A stretch of 5,921 nt of DNA from Methanothrix sp. (lineage in GTDB: Archaea > Halobacteriota > Methanosarcinia > Methanotrichales > Methanotrichaceae). Location of the stretch: assembly GCA_028688535.1 (NCBI GenBank), contig JAQTXY010000136.1, positions 1-5,921 on the forward strand. Direction: 5' to 3'. Below, piece after piece: positions 1 to 5,463 of this stretch. The notes beneath the pieces are model-generated. The model was not told where the DNA came from and did no database searches. It saw only the letters and a list, made by a program, of their open reading frames with translations. A program made the position numbers and the translations under genes. Position 1 is the first letter of the stretch, and the number at the start of each line of letters is the position of its first letter.

Positions 1-753
1 GAGATCCACGCCGCAGTAGATTGCGCCCACTGCAATGGCAGCATTTGATGCCAATTTTGCCAGCTCCTTGCTAGGAGGGCAGAAGGCTGCCCGGCCGCCC
101 CGGGCCAGGTTGCTGATCCATTGGCCAGGAGGAGCTACACGATAGATGGCTCCCAGAACTCTTCCGTCCACCACGAAGGCGCGAATGTCGCGGGGAGTCT
201 CGAGAGCTATGAACTCCTGCAGGTAGACCAGCCCCTGGCCTTCCACGATGCTCTTCAGCCGGGCTAGGTCTGCCTCCACTCCATCCTCCAGAAGAATGAT
301 ATCTTTGCCCTTGTAGCCGAAGAGAGGCTTAGAGACTGCTTTTTTAAAATCCTGCAGGGCTTTTTCTGCCTCATCTAGGTTAGTAGTAACCACAGTCCTG
401 GGTGTGGCAACTCCCGCATCCTGCAAAGCCCGTGATGTAGCGAATTTATTGGCCGCTCTGGCGATGGCCTGAGGGGGATTGAGGATAGCGATTCCTCTCT
501 CTTGCAGGGCCTGCAAGACTTCAAAGCGGAAGGCGACATCGCTCGGCCCCCTCCGGCCCAGGTCCCGCACTACAATGGCATCCAGATCCAGGAGATCGAC
601 TCCGGCGCAGCGAAAGGATTGGCCGCCTGAGATGCTGGCCAAGAGGTCAGAGAAATTCAGGAAGAATGCATCTATCCCTTTTGCCGAGAATGAGGCGAGT
701 AGAGCCTGGGCCGTCCAGTCCTGTGGGTCTGAGACAACGATTGCAGCGCGCAT
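1..753 (-). CDS. mptN: RimK-type ATP-grasp glutamate ligase, likely tetrahydromethanopterin:alpha-L-glutamate ligase (3' end cut by window)
   Basis: The reading frame starts at ATG 753 and runs 251 codons without a stop to the window edge. The start of the protein, MRAAIVVSDPQDW, fits the N-terminal domain of the RimK group. ATP-grasp landmarks follow in order: NKFATS (102-107), the ATP-binding lysine in KPLFGYKGKD (142-151), YLQEF (177-181), RDIRAFVVDGRV (188-199), WISN (212-215) and CGVDL (247-251). The C-terminal metal-binding E-x-N region lies outside the window, and about 40-60 residues are probably missing. Family members join glutamate to an acceptor using ATP. In methanogens MptN adds glutamate to tetrahydromethanopterin to give tetrahydrosarcinapterin, a cytosolic C1 carrier. 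The paralogue CofF (coenzyme F420 glutamylation) has the same fold and cannot be excluded, so the symbol is a best guess. There is no clear ribosome binding site, and a TATA-like box 21-29 bases upstream suggests a leaderless message. Confidence 0.85.
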   Translation of the reverse strand, partial: MRAAIVVSDPQDWTAQALLASFSAKGIDAFFLNFSDLLASISGGQSFRCAGVDLLDLDAIVVRDLGRRGPSDVAFRFEVLQALQERGIAILNPPQAIARAANKFATSRALQDAGVATPRTVVTTNLDEAEKALQDFKKAVSKPLFGYKGKDIILLEDGVEADLARLKSIVEGQGLVYLQEFIALETPRDIRAFVVDGRVLGAIYRVAPPGQWISNLARGGRAAFCPPSKELAKLASNAAIAVGAIYCGVDL

Positions 754-773
754 GAGCAAAAAGATTGACGAGA

Positions 774-782
774 AAGTATATC
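774..782 (-). promoter_or_regulatory. putative TATA box of the RimK-type ligase gene
   Basis: On the minus strand the 38-base gap after the Fic gene reads GTGATATACTTTC. The ATATAC core is centred about 25 bases before the ATG at 753. This is the usual archaeal TATA-to-start distance and would give a leaderless transcript. It implies the ligase can be transcribed on its own even though the Fic gene lies just upstream on the same strand. The call rests on spacing and AT content only. Confidence 0.35.
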
Positions 783-791
783 ACGATTGCC

Positions 792-1706
792 TTAAGCAGA
801 TCCAGTCTTCTTGCGTTTGCGCCTGCTTTTTACCGGCATTGAGGCTATGTAGGCAACCATCTCTCCTAAGGTGACATCGCAACTTCGCACCAGTGAGGAG
901 ATGTAGTATTCCAGCCAGGAAGTGAGATCAGCGTCGGCTCGACCCTCGTAGTAATCGATATTTTCATTCACTTTAAGAGCCTGGTAGTAGCTGTCAAGAT
1001 CCTCTGCATACTGCTCTTCCGGTGCGAGGAGGCCAGCCAGACCGTAGCCATCTCTTTGCAGGATGAAGTCGGCACACAGGCAGGCAGTTCTGCTGTTGCC
1101 GTCGTTGAAAGGTTGAAGGGCGGAAATCTGATAATGAACAAGTCCGGCAATAGCAGGAACTGCCAGTTCGCTGCTTCTGGCCTCTTCCGTCCAGATCTCC
1201 AGAGCCGCGATCAGCTCAGGCAGGTCCTCAGGCCGAGGAGGAAGATAAACAGCATCCCCGGTAAGCGAGCTTTTCAGGACACTCTTCCTTTTGCGCAGAG
1301 GTGTTGGGCGGGAGGACTTGCCGGTCATGGCCAATCTGTGAAAACGACGGATAAGTGTCTCAGTTAGAGGCAGGCTCATCTTGGCCCACTCCTCAGCCTT
1401 CTGGAGAGCTTTCCTGTAATTATGCACCACTGAGGCATCATTTTCCAGACCTTTGATCTCGATAGTCTCATCGGCAATCAATGAAGCCGCCTGTTCAAGA
1501 GTAAGATGGCCTCCTCCAATCAAAGAGGAAGCATAAGAAGCCCGCACATGAGCGCGATCACGCAGCACCGCATCTCCTTCGAGCGGCAGGATAACGGTTT
1601 CCAGCAAGATGCATGCCATCTCTATTCGCTTCTGGTTATCGGAGAATGAAGGAGTGATGGTGAAACGGGGTGACCAGATTGAGGTTGTCATTTCGAATGC
1701 ATCCAT
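792..1706 (-). CDS. Fic/DOC-domain protein with degenerate active site (probable pseudoenzyme)
   Basis: Residue numbers here count from a TTG at 1730. ATG 1706 is residue 9 and is preferred because a TATA-like box (1734-1744) lies about 30 bases before it, while the TTG would sit against that box; ATG 1691 (residue 14) is also possible. The layout is that of a class II Fic protein: an N-terminal helical region with an SSLIGGGHLT element (68-77), a helical core, a flap-like VYLPPRPEDL (161-170), the Fic loop LQPFNDGNSRTAC (205-217), and a C-terminal WLEYYISSL followed by a basic tail (KSRRKRKK, 301-308). Active Fic enzymes carry HPFx(D/E)GNGRxxR and transfer AMP or a related group to a protein side chain. 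Here the catalytic His is Gln206, the second Gly is Ser213 and the final Arg is Cys217. The inhibitory motif (S/T)xxxE(G/N) has Gly72 in place of Glu. The frame is intact with no internal stop, so the gene seems maintained or only recently decayed. Target unknown. Confidence 0.85.
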   Translation of the reverse strand: MDAFEMTTSIWSPRFTITPSFSDNQKRIEMACILLETVILPLEGDAVLRDRAHVRASYASSLIGGGHLTLEQAASLIADETIEIKGLENDASVVHNYRKALQKAEEWAKMSLPLTETLIRRFHRLAMTGKSSRPTPLRKRKSVLKSSLTGDAVYLPPRPEDLPELIAALEIWTEEARSSELAVPAIAGLVHYQISALQPFNDGNSRTACLCADFILQRDGYGLAGLLAPEEQYAEDLDSYYQALKVNENIDYYEGRADADLTSWLEYYISSLVRSCDVTLGEMVAYIASMPVKSRRKRKKTGSA

Positions 1707-1733
1707 AGATCTTGATTTCTGAAAAGACAATTG

Positions 1734-1744
1734 ATTTTAAAATA
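1734..1744 (-). promoter_or_regulatory. putative TATA box of the Fic-like gene
   Basis: The minus strand reads CTATTTTAAAATC, with a perfect TTTTAAAA palindrome at 1735-1742. Its centre is about 30 bases before ATG 1706. Transcription starting about 26 bases downstream would leave a leader of about six bases. This supports ATG 1706, rather than TTG 1730, as the start of the Fic-like gene. Confidence 0.4.
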
Positions 1745-1775
1745 GATAAGGATATCTTTTGATTGATTTGGGAGC

Positions 1776-1786
1776 AATATTTAAAG
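1776..1786 (+). promoter_or_regulatory. putative TATA box of the Mrr-like nuclease gene
   Basis: The AATATTTAAAG sequence is centred about 30 bases before ATG 1812 and matches an archaeal TATA element. With a transcription start near 1807 the leader would be about five bases. AGGA at 1808-1811 touches the start codon and is too close to act as a normal ribosome binding site. Together with the box at 1734-1744 it forms a divergent promoter region serving the Fic-like and nuclease genes. Confidence 0.4.
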
Positions 1787-1811
1787 CATTTGGCGATACA
1801 TATTCTTAGGA

Positions 1812-2357
1812 ATGAATTTTGAAGATATCAAAAGCCATGATGATTTGCAAAAAGTATCAACAGAAGTTGTCTGGCAAAATTTTGAAAGACTGACCGCATT
1901 TATCTTCGAAAAGAACAATTTTCAGGTTGAAACCGGCAGGGTAAAAACATTAAACAAGATGAAAAGACAGTATGATGTTATTGCCAAGATAAAGGGCAAG
2001 ACTTTCTTAGTGGAATGTAAGAAGTGGTCGAGCAATCATTACCGATTATCGGCTTTAAGATCCGCAGTCAAAAAGCATAAAGAGAGATCAGAATTTTATA
2101 AGAAGGTGACAAATGAAAATGCGATTCCAATTATTGTGACTCTAATCGAGGAAGAGATATTGTTATGCGAAGATATTCCAATAATTCCCATATTTAGGTT
2201 AAATTCATTCATAAATGAGGAAGATAGTGGCCTAAGTTCGCCTCAAGTAGCAGATGACGATGCCATTTCAGCGATGCAAGTGAACCCAGGTGCATCCGCA
2301 AAACAAGATTGCAGTGCTCGTCCCCACGACGAGAACCTTCTTGCCGGAACTAAATGA
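1812..2357 (+). CDS. Mrr-like / PD-(D/E)XK restriction endonuclease-like protein
   Basis: This 181-residue protein has the core of a restriction-endonuclease-like fold. WQNFERLTAFIFEKNNFQVE (21-40) corresponds to the first helix with its conserved Glu25. QYDVIAKIKGK (53-63) supplies the catalytic Asp55, and FLVECKKW (65-72) supplies Glu68 and Lys70. This D...ExK arrangement is typical of Mrr-type nucleases and archaeal resolvase relatives that cut DNA with a metal ion. The protein is short, with no visible DNA-recognition domain, so it may need a partner or be a reduced defence or repair nuclease. The recognisable domain seems to end near FRLNSFINEE (128-137). The last 35 or so residues are low in hydrophobics and GC-richer, and overlap a protein-like segment in another frame, which suggests the ORF runs into unrelated DNA. 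Codons are clearly AT-rich compared with the Fic and ligase genes. The start is ATG 1812 with an upstream TATA-like box and no Shine-Dalgarno site. Confidence 0.8.
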   Translation: MNFEDIKSHDDLQKVSTEVVWQNFERLTAFIFEKNNFQVETGRVKTLNKMKRQYDVIAKIKGKTFLVECKKWSSNHYRLSALRSAVKKHKERSEFYKKVTNENAIPIIVTLIEEEILLCEDIPIIPIFRLNSFINEEDSGLSSPQVADDDAISAMQVNPGASAKQDCSARPHDENLLAGTK

Positions 2358-2451
2358 TTTTGTAGGAGATGTAACCGACATTCGGACCACGAAGAATAAT
2401 GCAACTCAAGGAAGAGAAAACCCGCCGCCCTCTTTCCTTGAGATGTCATGA
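2284..2451 (+). pseudogene. possible remnant coding segment in a different frame from the nuclease gene
   Basis: In a frame shifted relative to the nuclease gene, 55 codons are open between the stop at 2281-2283 and the TGA at 2449-2451. The translation includes KIAVLVPTTRTFLPELNDF and DVTDIRTTKNN, which looks more like a normal soluble protein than the nuclease tail read from the same bases. There is no good start codon; a GTG lies at 2290. The segment may be the 3' end of an older gene left behind when the AT-rich nuclease gene inserted, or a frameshifted tail. I do not recognise the family. The same bases also encode a 73-codon minus-strand frame that looks like a shadow. Confidence 0.3.
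2405..2442. terminator. strong hairpin between convergent genes, possible bidirectional terminator
   Basis: The arms CTCAAGGAAGAG (2405-2416) and CTCTTTCCTTGAG (2430-2442) pair over 12 base pairs with one bulged A, around a 13-base loop AAAACCCGCCGCC. The hairpin lies between the plus-strand nuclease gene (ends 2357) and the minus-strand membrane protein gene (ends 2461), where a two-way transcription end would be placed. No long T run follows either arm, so it may instead be an mRNA-stabilising or processed structure. Its base pairing is directly visible; its role is inferred. Confidence 0.45.
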
Positions 2452-2460
2452 GACTACTGC

Positions 2461-3138
2461 TCATTTAGAGAATTGTTTGAACCAAATAGATGCGAGACTC
2501 AGGGAGCCAAAGAGAATAATTGCATTTGCCACGGCCACAATCAAGACAATAATTATCGGCAAAGGGTAGAGTGGATTAGTAAAAATAATTAATCCAGTGA
2601 TTCCCGAAAACAGAAATGACCGGCTTATCCATTTAGAAAGCTTGTCTTCGGAAAAGAGCCTTGATGCAGAGATAAGAGACAGACACATAAATAAATAGCC
2701 GATACCTTCCAATGCGCCCGGAAAGGAATGGGGATAAGGTGAAGCAAAAATCCATAGTGCAAGTCCGTCAGTGGAGTGACGAACGAGATTGGGCACCACA
2801 ACAACTGCCTGAATGTAATAAAGGGTACTGATAATAATCGCGTATGCAATGGCAAATACTACCGCAAGCAAGCTCCATATTTTTTTCTCCTCTGAGGTGG
2901 ATGCATGAAGACATACCATCATTATCAAAAAGAAAATAGTCAGCAAAAAACAAGGAATTATCCAGGCAATGAATGGCTCAACTTCAAAATTATCCGCATA
3001 TGCTTGTATACCATGCCAGGGTGCATATAGTATCGGCTGATATAATCCAAAGGAAATGGAAAACCATAATTCGGCAATGGCAGCTAAAATGGCTGACCAG
3101 AACCCAATTTGTTGCACCTTGTTATTCTTTATTATCAT
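2461..3138 (-). CDS. multi-pass membrane protein of unknown function
   Basis: From ATG 3138 this encodes 225 residues starting MIIKNNKVQQIGFWSAILAA. About six hydrophobic segments are visible, at roughly residues 11-32, 55-78, 87-110, 143-160, 169-188 and 192-218. Features that may define a family are YYIQAVVVVPNLVR (107-120) and the proline-rich YPHSFPGALEGIGYLFM (135-151). A GTG at 3237 in the same frame would add 33 polar residues, but a TATA-like box lies between it and ATG 3138, so the shorter form is preferred. No catalytic or transport motif is evident. The general form resembles the small uncharacterised membrane proteins common in methanogens (possibly DUF4386-like), but this is not certain. 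It is AT-rich, stands alone on the minus strand and is divergent from the GNAT gene. Confidence 0.75.
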   Translation of the reverse strand: MIIKNNKVQQIGFWSAILAAIAELWFSISFGLYQPILYAPWHGIQAYADNFEVEPFIAWIIPCFLLTIFFLIMMVCLHASTSEEKKIWSLLAVVFAIAYAIIISTLYYIQAVVVVPNLVRHSTDGLALWIFASPYPHSFPGALEGIGYLFMCLSLISASRLFSEDKLSKWISRSFLFSGITGLIIFTNPLYPLPIIIVLIVAVANAIILFGSLSLASIWFKQFSK

Positions 3139-3156
3139 GGCACGACTTCTCTGTAT

Positions 3157-3171
3157 ACTCTTTAATAGAGT
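3157..3171 (-). promoter_or_regulatory. TATA-like box inside an inverted repeat, promoter of the 225-residue membrane protein
   Basis: On the plus strand this reads ACTCT-TTAAT-AGAGT, two five-base arms around an AT core. On the minus strand the core reads ATTAAAGAG and is centred about 26 bases before ATG 3138, so transcription would start at or next to the start codon. A repressor binding the symmetric arms would block TATA recognition, so this may be an operator. Five-base arms could also arise by chance. Confidence 0.35.
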
Positions 3172-3249
3172 TGACGCTAACTGCTCACTATTAGAACAAA
3201 AAGGTTTGCGAAGGTTTCTTGCTGGATCTGGCTGCACGCTATCTGACCC

Positions 3250-3260
3250 ATAAATTTAAG
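3250..3260 (+). promoter_or_regulatory. putative TATA box of the GNAT / membrane protein pair
   Basis: ATAAATTTAAG is centred about 29 bases before GTG 3284, giving an expected transcription start near 3281-3284. This supports GTG 3284 as the start. The ATG at 3282 overlaps it but is followed at once by TGA and cannot be used. No Shine-Dalgarno sequence is visible, in line with a leaderless message. Confidence 0.4.
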
Positions 3261-3283
3261 CTTAGAAATGAATATCTCAATAT

Positions 3284-3760
3284 GTGACGCAATTGGAATT
3301 TAGGAAAGCTGTCAAAGAAGATGTTCCCAAACTGATAGCATTTCTCAAGGAGACAATTGTGGAGGTCTATGGTCAGATCTTGTCCTGGGAGGTTTTGCAG
3401 CCCTGGGTGGAAGGTGACAGGCTTAATAGCGATGTCAACCAGCTATTGCCAAACATGATCCTTGCAGAAGAGGCTGGCGAGATTTTGGCAGTTGCCGCCA
3501 ACCTTGACGACATGGTAGCTTTTCTTTGGGTTCATCCTGCCCATCATCGAAAAGGTATAGGAAGCGTTCTGCTGGATATTGTTGAGATGGAGATCCGAAA
3601 ATCAGGGTACGAGACGGCAAAGCTGGAATGTTTCAGCGATAACGACAAAGCCATGGGATTTTACCTAACCAAAGGCTGGAAGCTCCTCTGCGAAGAGATG
3701 GACGAAGAGGCAGGCGCCTTAAAGATGGTCTTGGAAAAGCCACTGATAAAGAAGAGCTAA
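3284..3760 (+). CDS. GNAT-family N-acetyltransferase
   Basis: The 158-residue protein has the full single-domain GNAT layout. It begins LEFRKAVKEDVPKLIAFL (4-21), the usual first strand and helix. Motif A is at 80-95: FLWVHPAHHRKGIGSVL, with the R89-K-G91-I-G93 pyrophosphate loop that binds acetyl-CoA. Motif B is NDKAMGFYLTKGW (120-132), with the conserved FY and GW. Family members move an acetyl group from acetyl-CoA to an amine on a small molecule, peptide or protein; nothing here identifies the substrate. Translation starts at GTG, fitting a TATA-like box upstream. Its stop codon is separated by one base from the start of the next membrane protein gene, so the two are almost surely cotranscribed and may be translationally coupled. 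The gene is GC-richer than that partner. Acetyltransferase toxins of the TacT type have a similar size, but no antitoxin-like gene is adjacent, so that role is not supported. Confidence 0.9.
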   Translation: MTQLEFRKAVKEDVPKLIAFLKETIVEVYGQILSWEVLQPWVEGDRLNSDVNQLLPNMILAEEAGEILAVAANLDDMVAFLWVHPAHHRKGIGSVLLDIVEMEIRKSGYETAKLECFSDNDKAMGFYLTKGWKLLCEEMDEEAGALKMVLEKPLIKKS

Positions 3761-3761
3761 A

Positions 3762-4586
3762 ATGATTATAAAAAAAGTAGCGCTTCCCAATGTTTGGTTG
3801 TGGTTATCGGTGCTTGTCTCTATTCTGGTAACAATAACCAGCTTATCAGGAATATTTCTTGAGAGAACATATTCCAGAGAGGCAAAAGCATGGGCAGTTC
3901 AAGCCATTGGCCAGGATTACGCCAACCTGATAGTTGTTATTCTCTTACTGGTCAGCACTTATTATGTGTCAAAAAATTCACTAAGAGCATATCTGGTCTG
4001 GTTAGGTGCTTACATTTATATTATCTATGCATTCTTTATTTATGCTTTCGCAATTCACTTTAACTTTCAATTTTTAATATATATAATAATCTTAAGTGTG
4101 TCGTTTTTCACTCTGATCGGTGGATTGAAGGCGGCTGATATAACAAATCTGTCAGCATCTTTTCTCTTAAATACAAAGTCAAAGATAGTGAGCGCACTGC
4201 TAATGATAATTGCAATTTTGTTTAGCTTATTGTGGCTGAGCGAAATAGTTCCCTGTCTTCTATCAAACGAGATACCGCCCAGCCTCGTTGAAACCGGATT
4301 ATGGGTAAATCCGGTTCATGTATTAGATTTAGCTTTTTTATTGCCAGGCATGGTTATTACTTCAGTATTGCTCTGGAAGAGAAATATGTTGGGATTTCTC
4401 CTGGCTGTGCCCCTCATGGTCTTTTCGGCGACAATGGGTGCGGGAATAATTTCCATGTTCATCATTTCTGCCATAAGGGGTCTGCCAAGCTCTTTGCCCG
4501 CAGGGATGATTATTAGTTTAATAATGCTACTCAGTGTATATTTTTCGTATCTATTTTTTAGAGAAGTGAAAGAATATGAGAATTAA
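3762..4586 (+). CDS. multi-pass membrane protein of unknown function, coupled to the GNAT gene
   Basis: This 274-residue protein starts MIIKKVALPNVWLWLSVLVS at ATG 3762, one base after the GNAT stop codon, so the two probably form an operon. About eight hydrophobic helices can be drawn, at roughly 10-33, 52-69, 74-98, 102-121, 142-165, 185-204, 208-236 and 246-266. There is a short charged C-terminus (REVKEYEN). The best-looking conserved stretch is NPVHVLDLAFLLPGMVITS (183-201), and the next helix contains FSATMGAGIISM (221-232). I do not recognise an enzyme, transporter or sensor motif. The N-terminus (MIIK, KV, then W in the first helix) resembles that of the 225-residue membrane protein at 2461-3138, but the rest does not obviously align. 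The gene is AT-rich, and its stop codon overlaps that of the convergent TIR gene. Confidence 0.8.
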   Translation: MIIKKVALPNVWLWLSVLVSILVTITSLSGIFLERTYSREAKAWAVQAIGQDYANLIVVILLLVSTYYVSKNSLRAYLVWLGAYIYIIYAFFIYAFAIHFNFQFLIYIIILSVSFFTLIGGLKAADITNLSASFLLNTKSKIVSALLMIIAILFSLLWLSEIVPCLLSNEIPPSLVETGLWVNPVHVLDLAFLLPGMVITSVLLWKRNMLGFLLAVPLMVFSATMGAGIISMFIISAIRGLPSSLPAGMIISLIMLLSVYFSYLFFREVKEYEN

Positions 4587-5164
4587 ATCCTCGGCTCAAA
4601 GGTCCTCGCATCCAGCAAAATCCCATTCTGGCAGTAGCTGCAGATCGTCTCCAGAAAAGAGCCCTTCGCCAACGCGTCTTCCACCTCTTCCTGGGGCGTG
4701 AGATACTGGGTCATCTCCTCCCCGCATTTAGGACAGGTCACCTTGAGCCACTCCAGCCGGGAGAGCTCTCGCAGGGTCTTGATGAGCAGGCCGATGGCAT
4801 CAGCATATCTCTCCTCCCGGAAGACCATGGGTCGTAGGTGCTCGATGAGGAAGGGAAGCTTTGCGCCCTCCTCTTGAAGGGGAATGATGAGCATATCCAG
4901 GCTGCGGGCGAAGCCGATCTCCTGGCAGACCTCGGGAGAAGTGCAGCCTTCAGGGGTGAGTAGAGCAATCAGGCACTCAGAGTTGCGAAGTCCAAAGGAG
5001 ACACGCTCAGCTTGAGAGATGGCTGGAGACTGATTATAGAGAGCAACATAGCTTTCCAGACCCACTCGCCAAAGGGCGCGAGAGAGCTGCAAAGCCACAT
5101 CTTCATCAGCAGGACTGTGGGAGATGTAGACTCTGGTGATCATCCGATTATTACCAGTGCGCAT
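4583..5164 (-). CDS. TIR-domain protein with C-terminal zinc ribbon
   Basis: The 193-residue protein opens with a TIR domain: strand A and box 1 in RVYISHSPADEDVALQLSRAL (11-31), RNSECLIALLTPEG (60-73), and SPEVCQEIGFARSLDMLIIPL (76-96). Glu82 sits where NAD-cleaving TIR domains have their catalytic glutamate, followed by the usual strand ending IIPL. The C-terminal part has CPKC (144-147) and CSYC (175-178), the four cysteines of a zinc ribbon, separated by a charged helical stretch (156-170). Prokaryotic TIR domains often consume NAD or make cyclic ADP-ribose signals in anti-phage defence; a protein-binding role is also possible. ATG 5164 is used here; ATG 5143 (residue 8, MITRVYISHS) is an equally plausible start and leaves a TIR-like N-terminus. 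It lies 24 bases after a small membrane protein gene on the same strand. Its stop codon overlaps that of the convergent membrane protein gene. Confidence 0.88.
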   Translation of the reverse strand: MRTGNNRMITRVYISHSPADEDVALQLSRALWRVGLESYVALYNQSPAISQAERVSFGLRNSECLIALLTPEGCTSPEVCQEIGFARSLDMLIIPLQEEGAKLPFLIEHLRPMVFREERYADAIGLLIKTLRELSRLEWLKVTCPKCGEEMTQYLTPQEEVEDALAKGSFLETICSYCQNGILLDARTFEPRI

Positions 5165-5167
5165 TCT

Positions 5168-5192
5168 AAAAAAGGTTGACCGTTGATATCAA
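5168..5192 (-). terminator. palindrome plus T run between the small membrane protein and TIR genes
   Basis: On the minus strand a perfect ten-base palindrome, TTGATATCAA (5183-5192), overlaps the stop codon of the small membrane protein gene. It is followed ten bases later by six Ts (5168-5173), just ahead of the TIR start. Archaeal termination often needs only a T run, so this could be a leaky terminator or an mRNA processing point that sets the ratio of the two products. The palindrome is AT-rich and weak, so the call is tentative. Confidence 0.2.
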
Positions 5193-5434
5193 GATTCCAG
5201 GAAGATATTCCACACTGCCCAGAGGATGGAGAGGGTGGCCACGAAAAAGATGGTATAAAGAGTATCCTGTGAGATATTCCATGCCAGAAGATTGGCCAGG
5301 TCATAGACCACGTAGAGTACAAAGGTTACGGCTATGCACCAGCCGTATATTTTCTTCTTGCTGATGGCCAGCACCACACCCAGGGCTGCTACGACTACCT
5401 CCAGCAGGATGGAGAGCAAATGAAGCAGGTTCAT
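5189..5434 (-). CDS. small three-helix membrane protein upstream of the TIR gene
   Basis: This 81-residue protein from ATG 5434 is almost entirely three hydrophobic helices (about 3-24, 31-52 and 58-79). A short basic loop, SKKKIYG (25-31), and a middle loop, AWNISQDTLY (51-60), separate them. The YGWCIAVTFVLYVVYDLANLL segment and the closing FFVATLSILWAVW look like conserved family features of short archaeal and bacterial membrane proteins, but I cannot name a function. By the positive-inside rule the KKK loop should face the cytosol. The gene precedes the TIR gene by 24 bases on the same strand, which suggests cotranscription. Small membrane proteins paired with effector enzymes occur in several defence systems, which is the reason to consider a functional link here. 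An AT-rich TATA-like stretch lies directly upstream. Confidence 0.75.
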   Translation of the reverse strand: MNLLHLLSILLEVVVAALGVVLAISKKKIYGWCIAVTFVLYVVYDLANLLAWNISQDTLYTIFFVATLSILWAVWNIFLES

Positions 5435-5444
5435 TTTGATAACT

Positions 5445-5463
5445 CAAATAATAATTAATATTA
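5445..5463 (-). promoter_or_regulatory. putative promoter of the small membrane protein / TIR pair
   Basis: The stretch is almost pure A and T; the minus strand reads TAATATTAATTATTATTTG. A TATA element centred near 5458-5460 would start transcription at about the ATG at 5434. A second TATA-like TTTATATC lies at 5468-5475. The exact element cannot be fixed because the whole block is AT-rich. Confidence 0.35.

Noticed and set aside
479..874. 131-codon plus-strand frame over the ligase start and the end of the Fic-like gene
   Set aside because: It is antisense to two well-supported genes, is rich in Arg, Ser and Pro, and has no domain features.
1056..1367. 103-codon plus-strand frame inside the Fic-like gene
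   Set aside because: It is antisense to the conserved Fic core and is a shadow of its codon pattern.
1707..1730. TTG 1730 as the start of the Fic-like protein
   Set aside because: It lies against the likely TATA box (1734-1744), and the added eight residues show no family character; ATG 1706 fits better.
2243..2464. 73-codon minus-strand frame covering the hairpin
   Set aside because: Its sequence looks random, it crosses both hairpin arms, and it overlaps the nuclease gene and the end of the membrane protein gene.
3201..3217. Short direct repeat AAGGTTT in the divergent region before the GNAT gene
   Set aside because: Only two seven-base copies with no symmetry or link to a promoter element; likely chance.
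3139..3237. 33-residue N-terminal extension of the membrane protein from GTG 3237
   Set aside because: The extension is polar and unremarkable, and a TATA-like box lies inside it at the right distance from ATG 3138.
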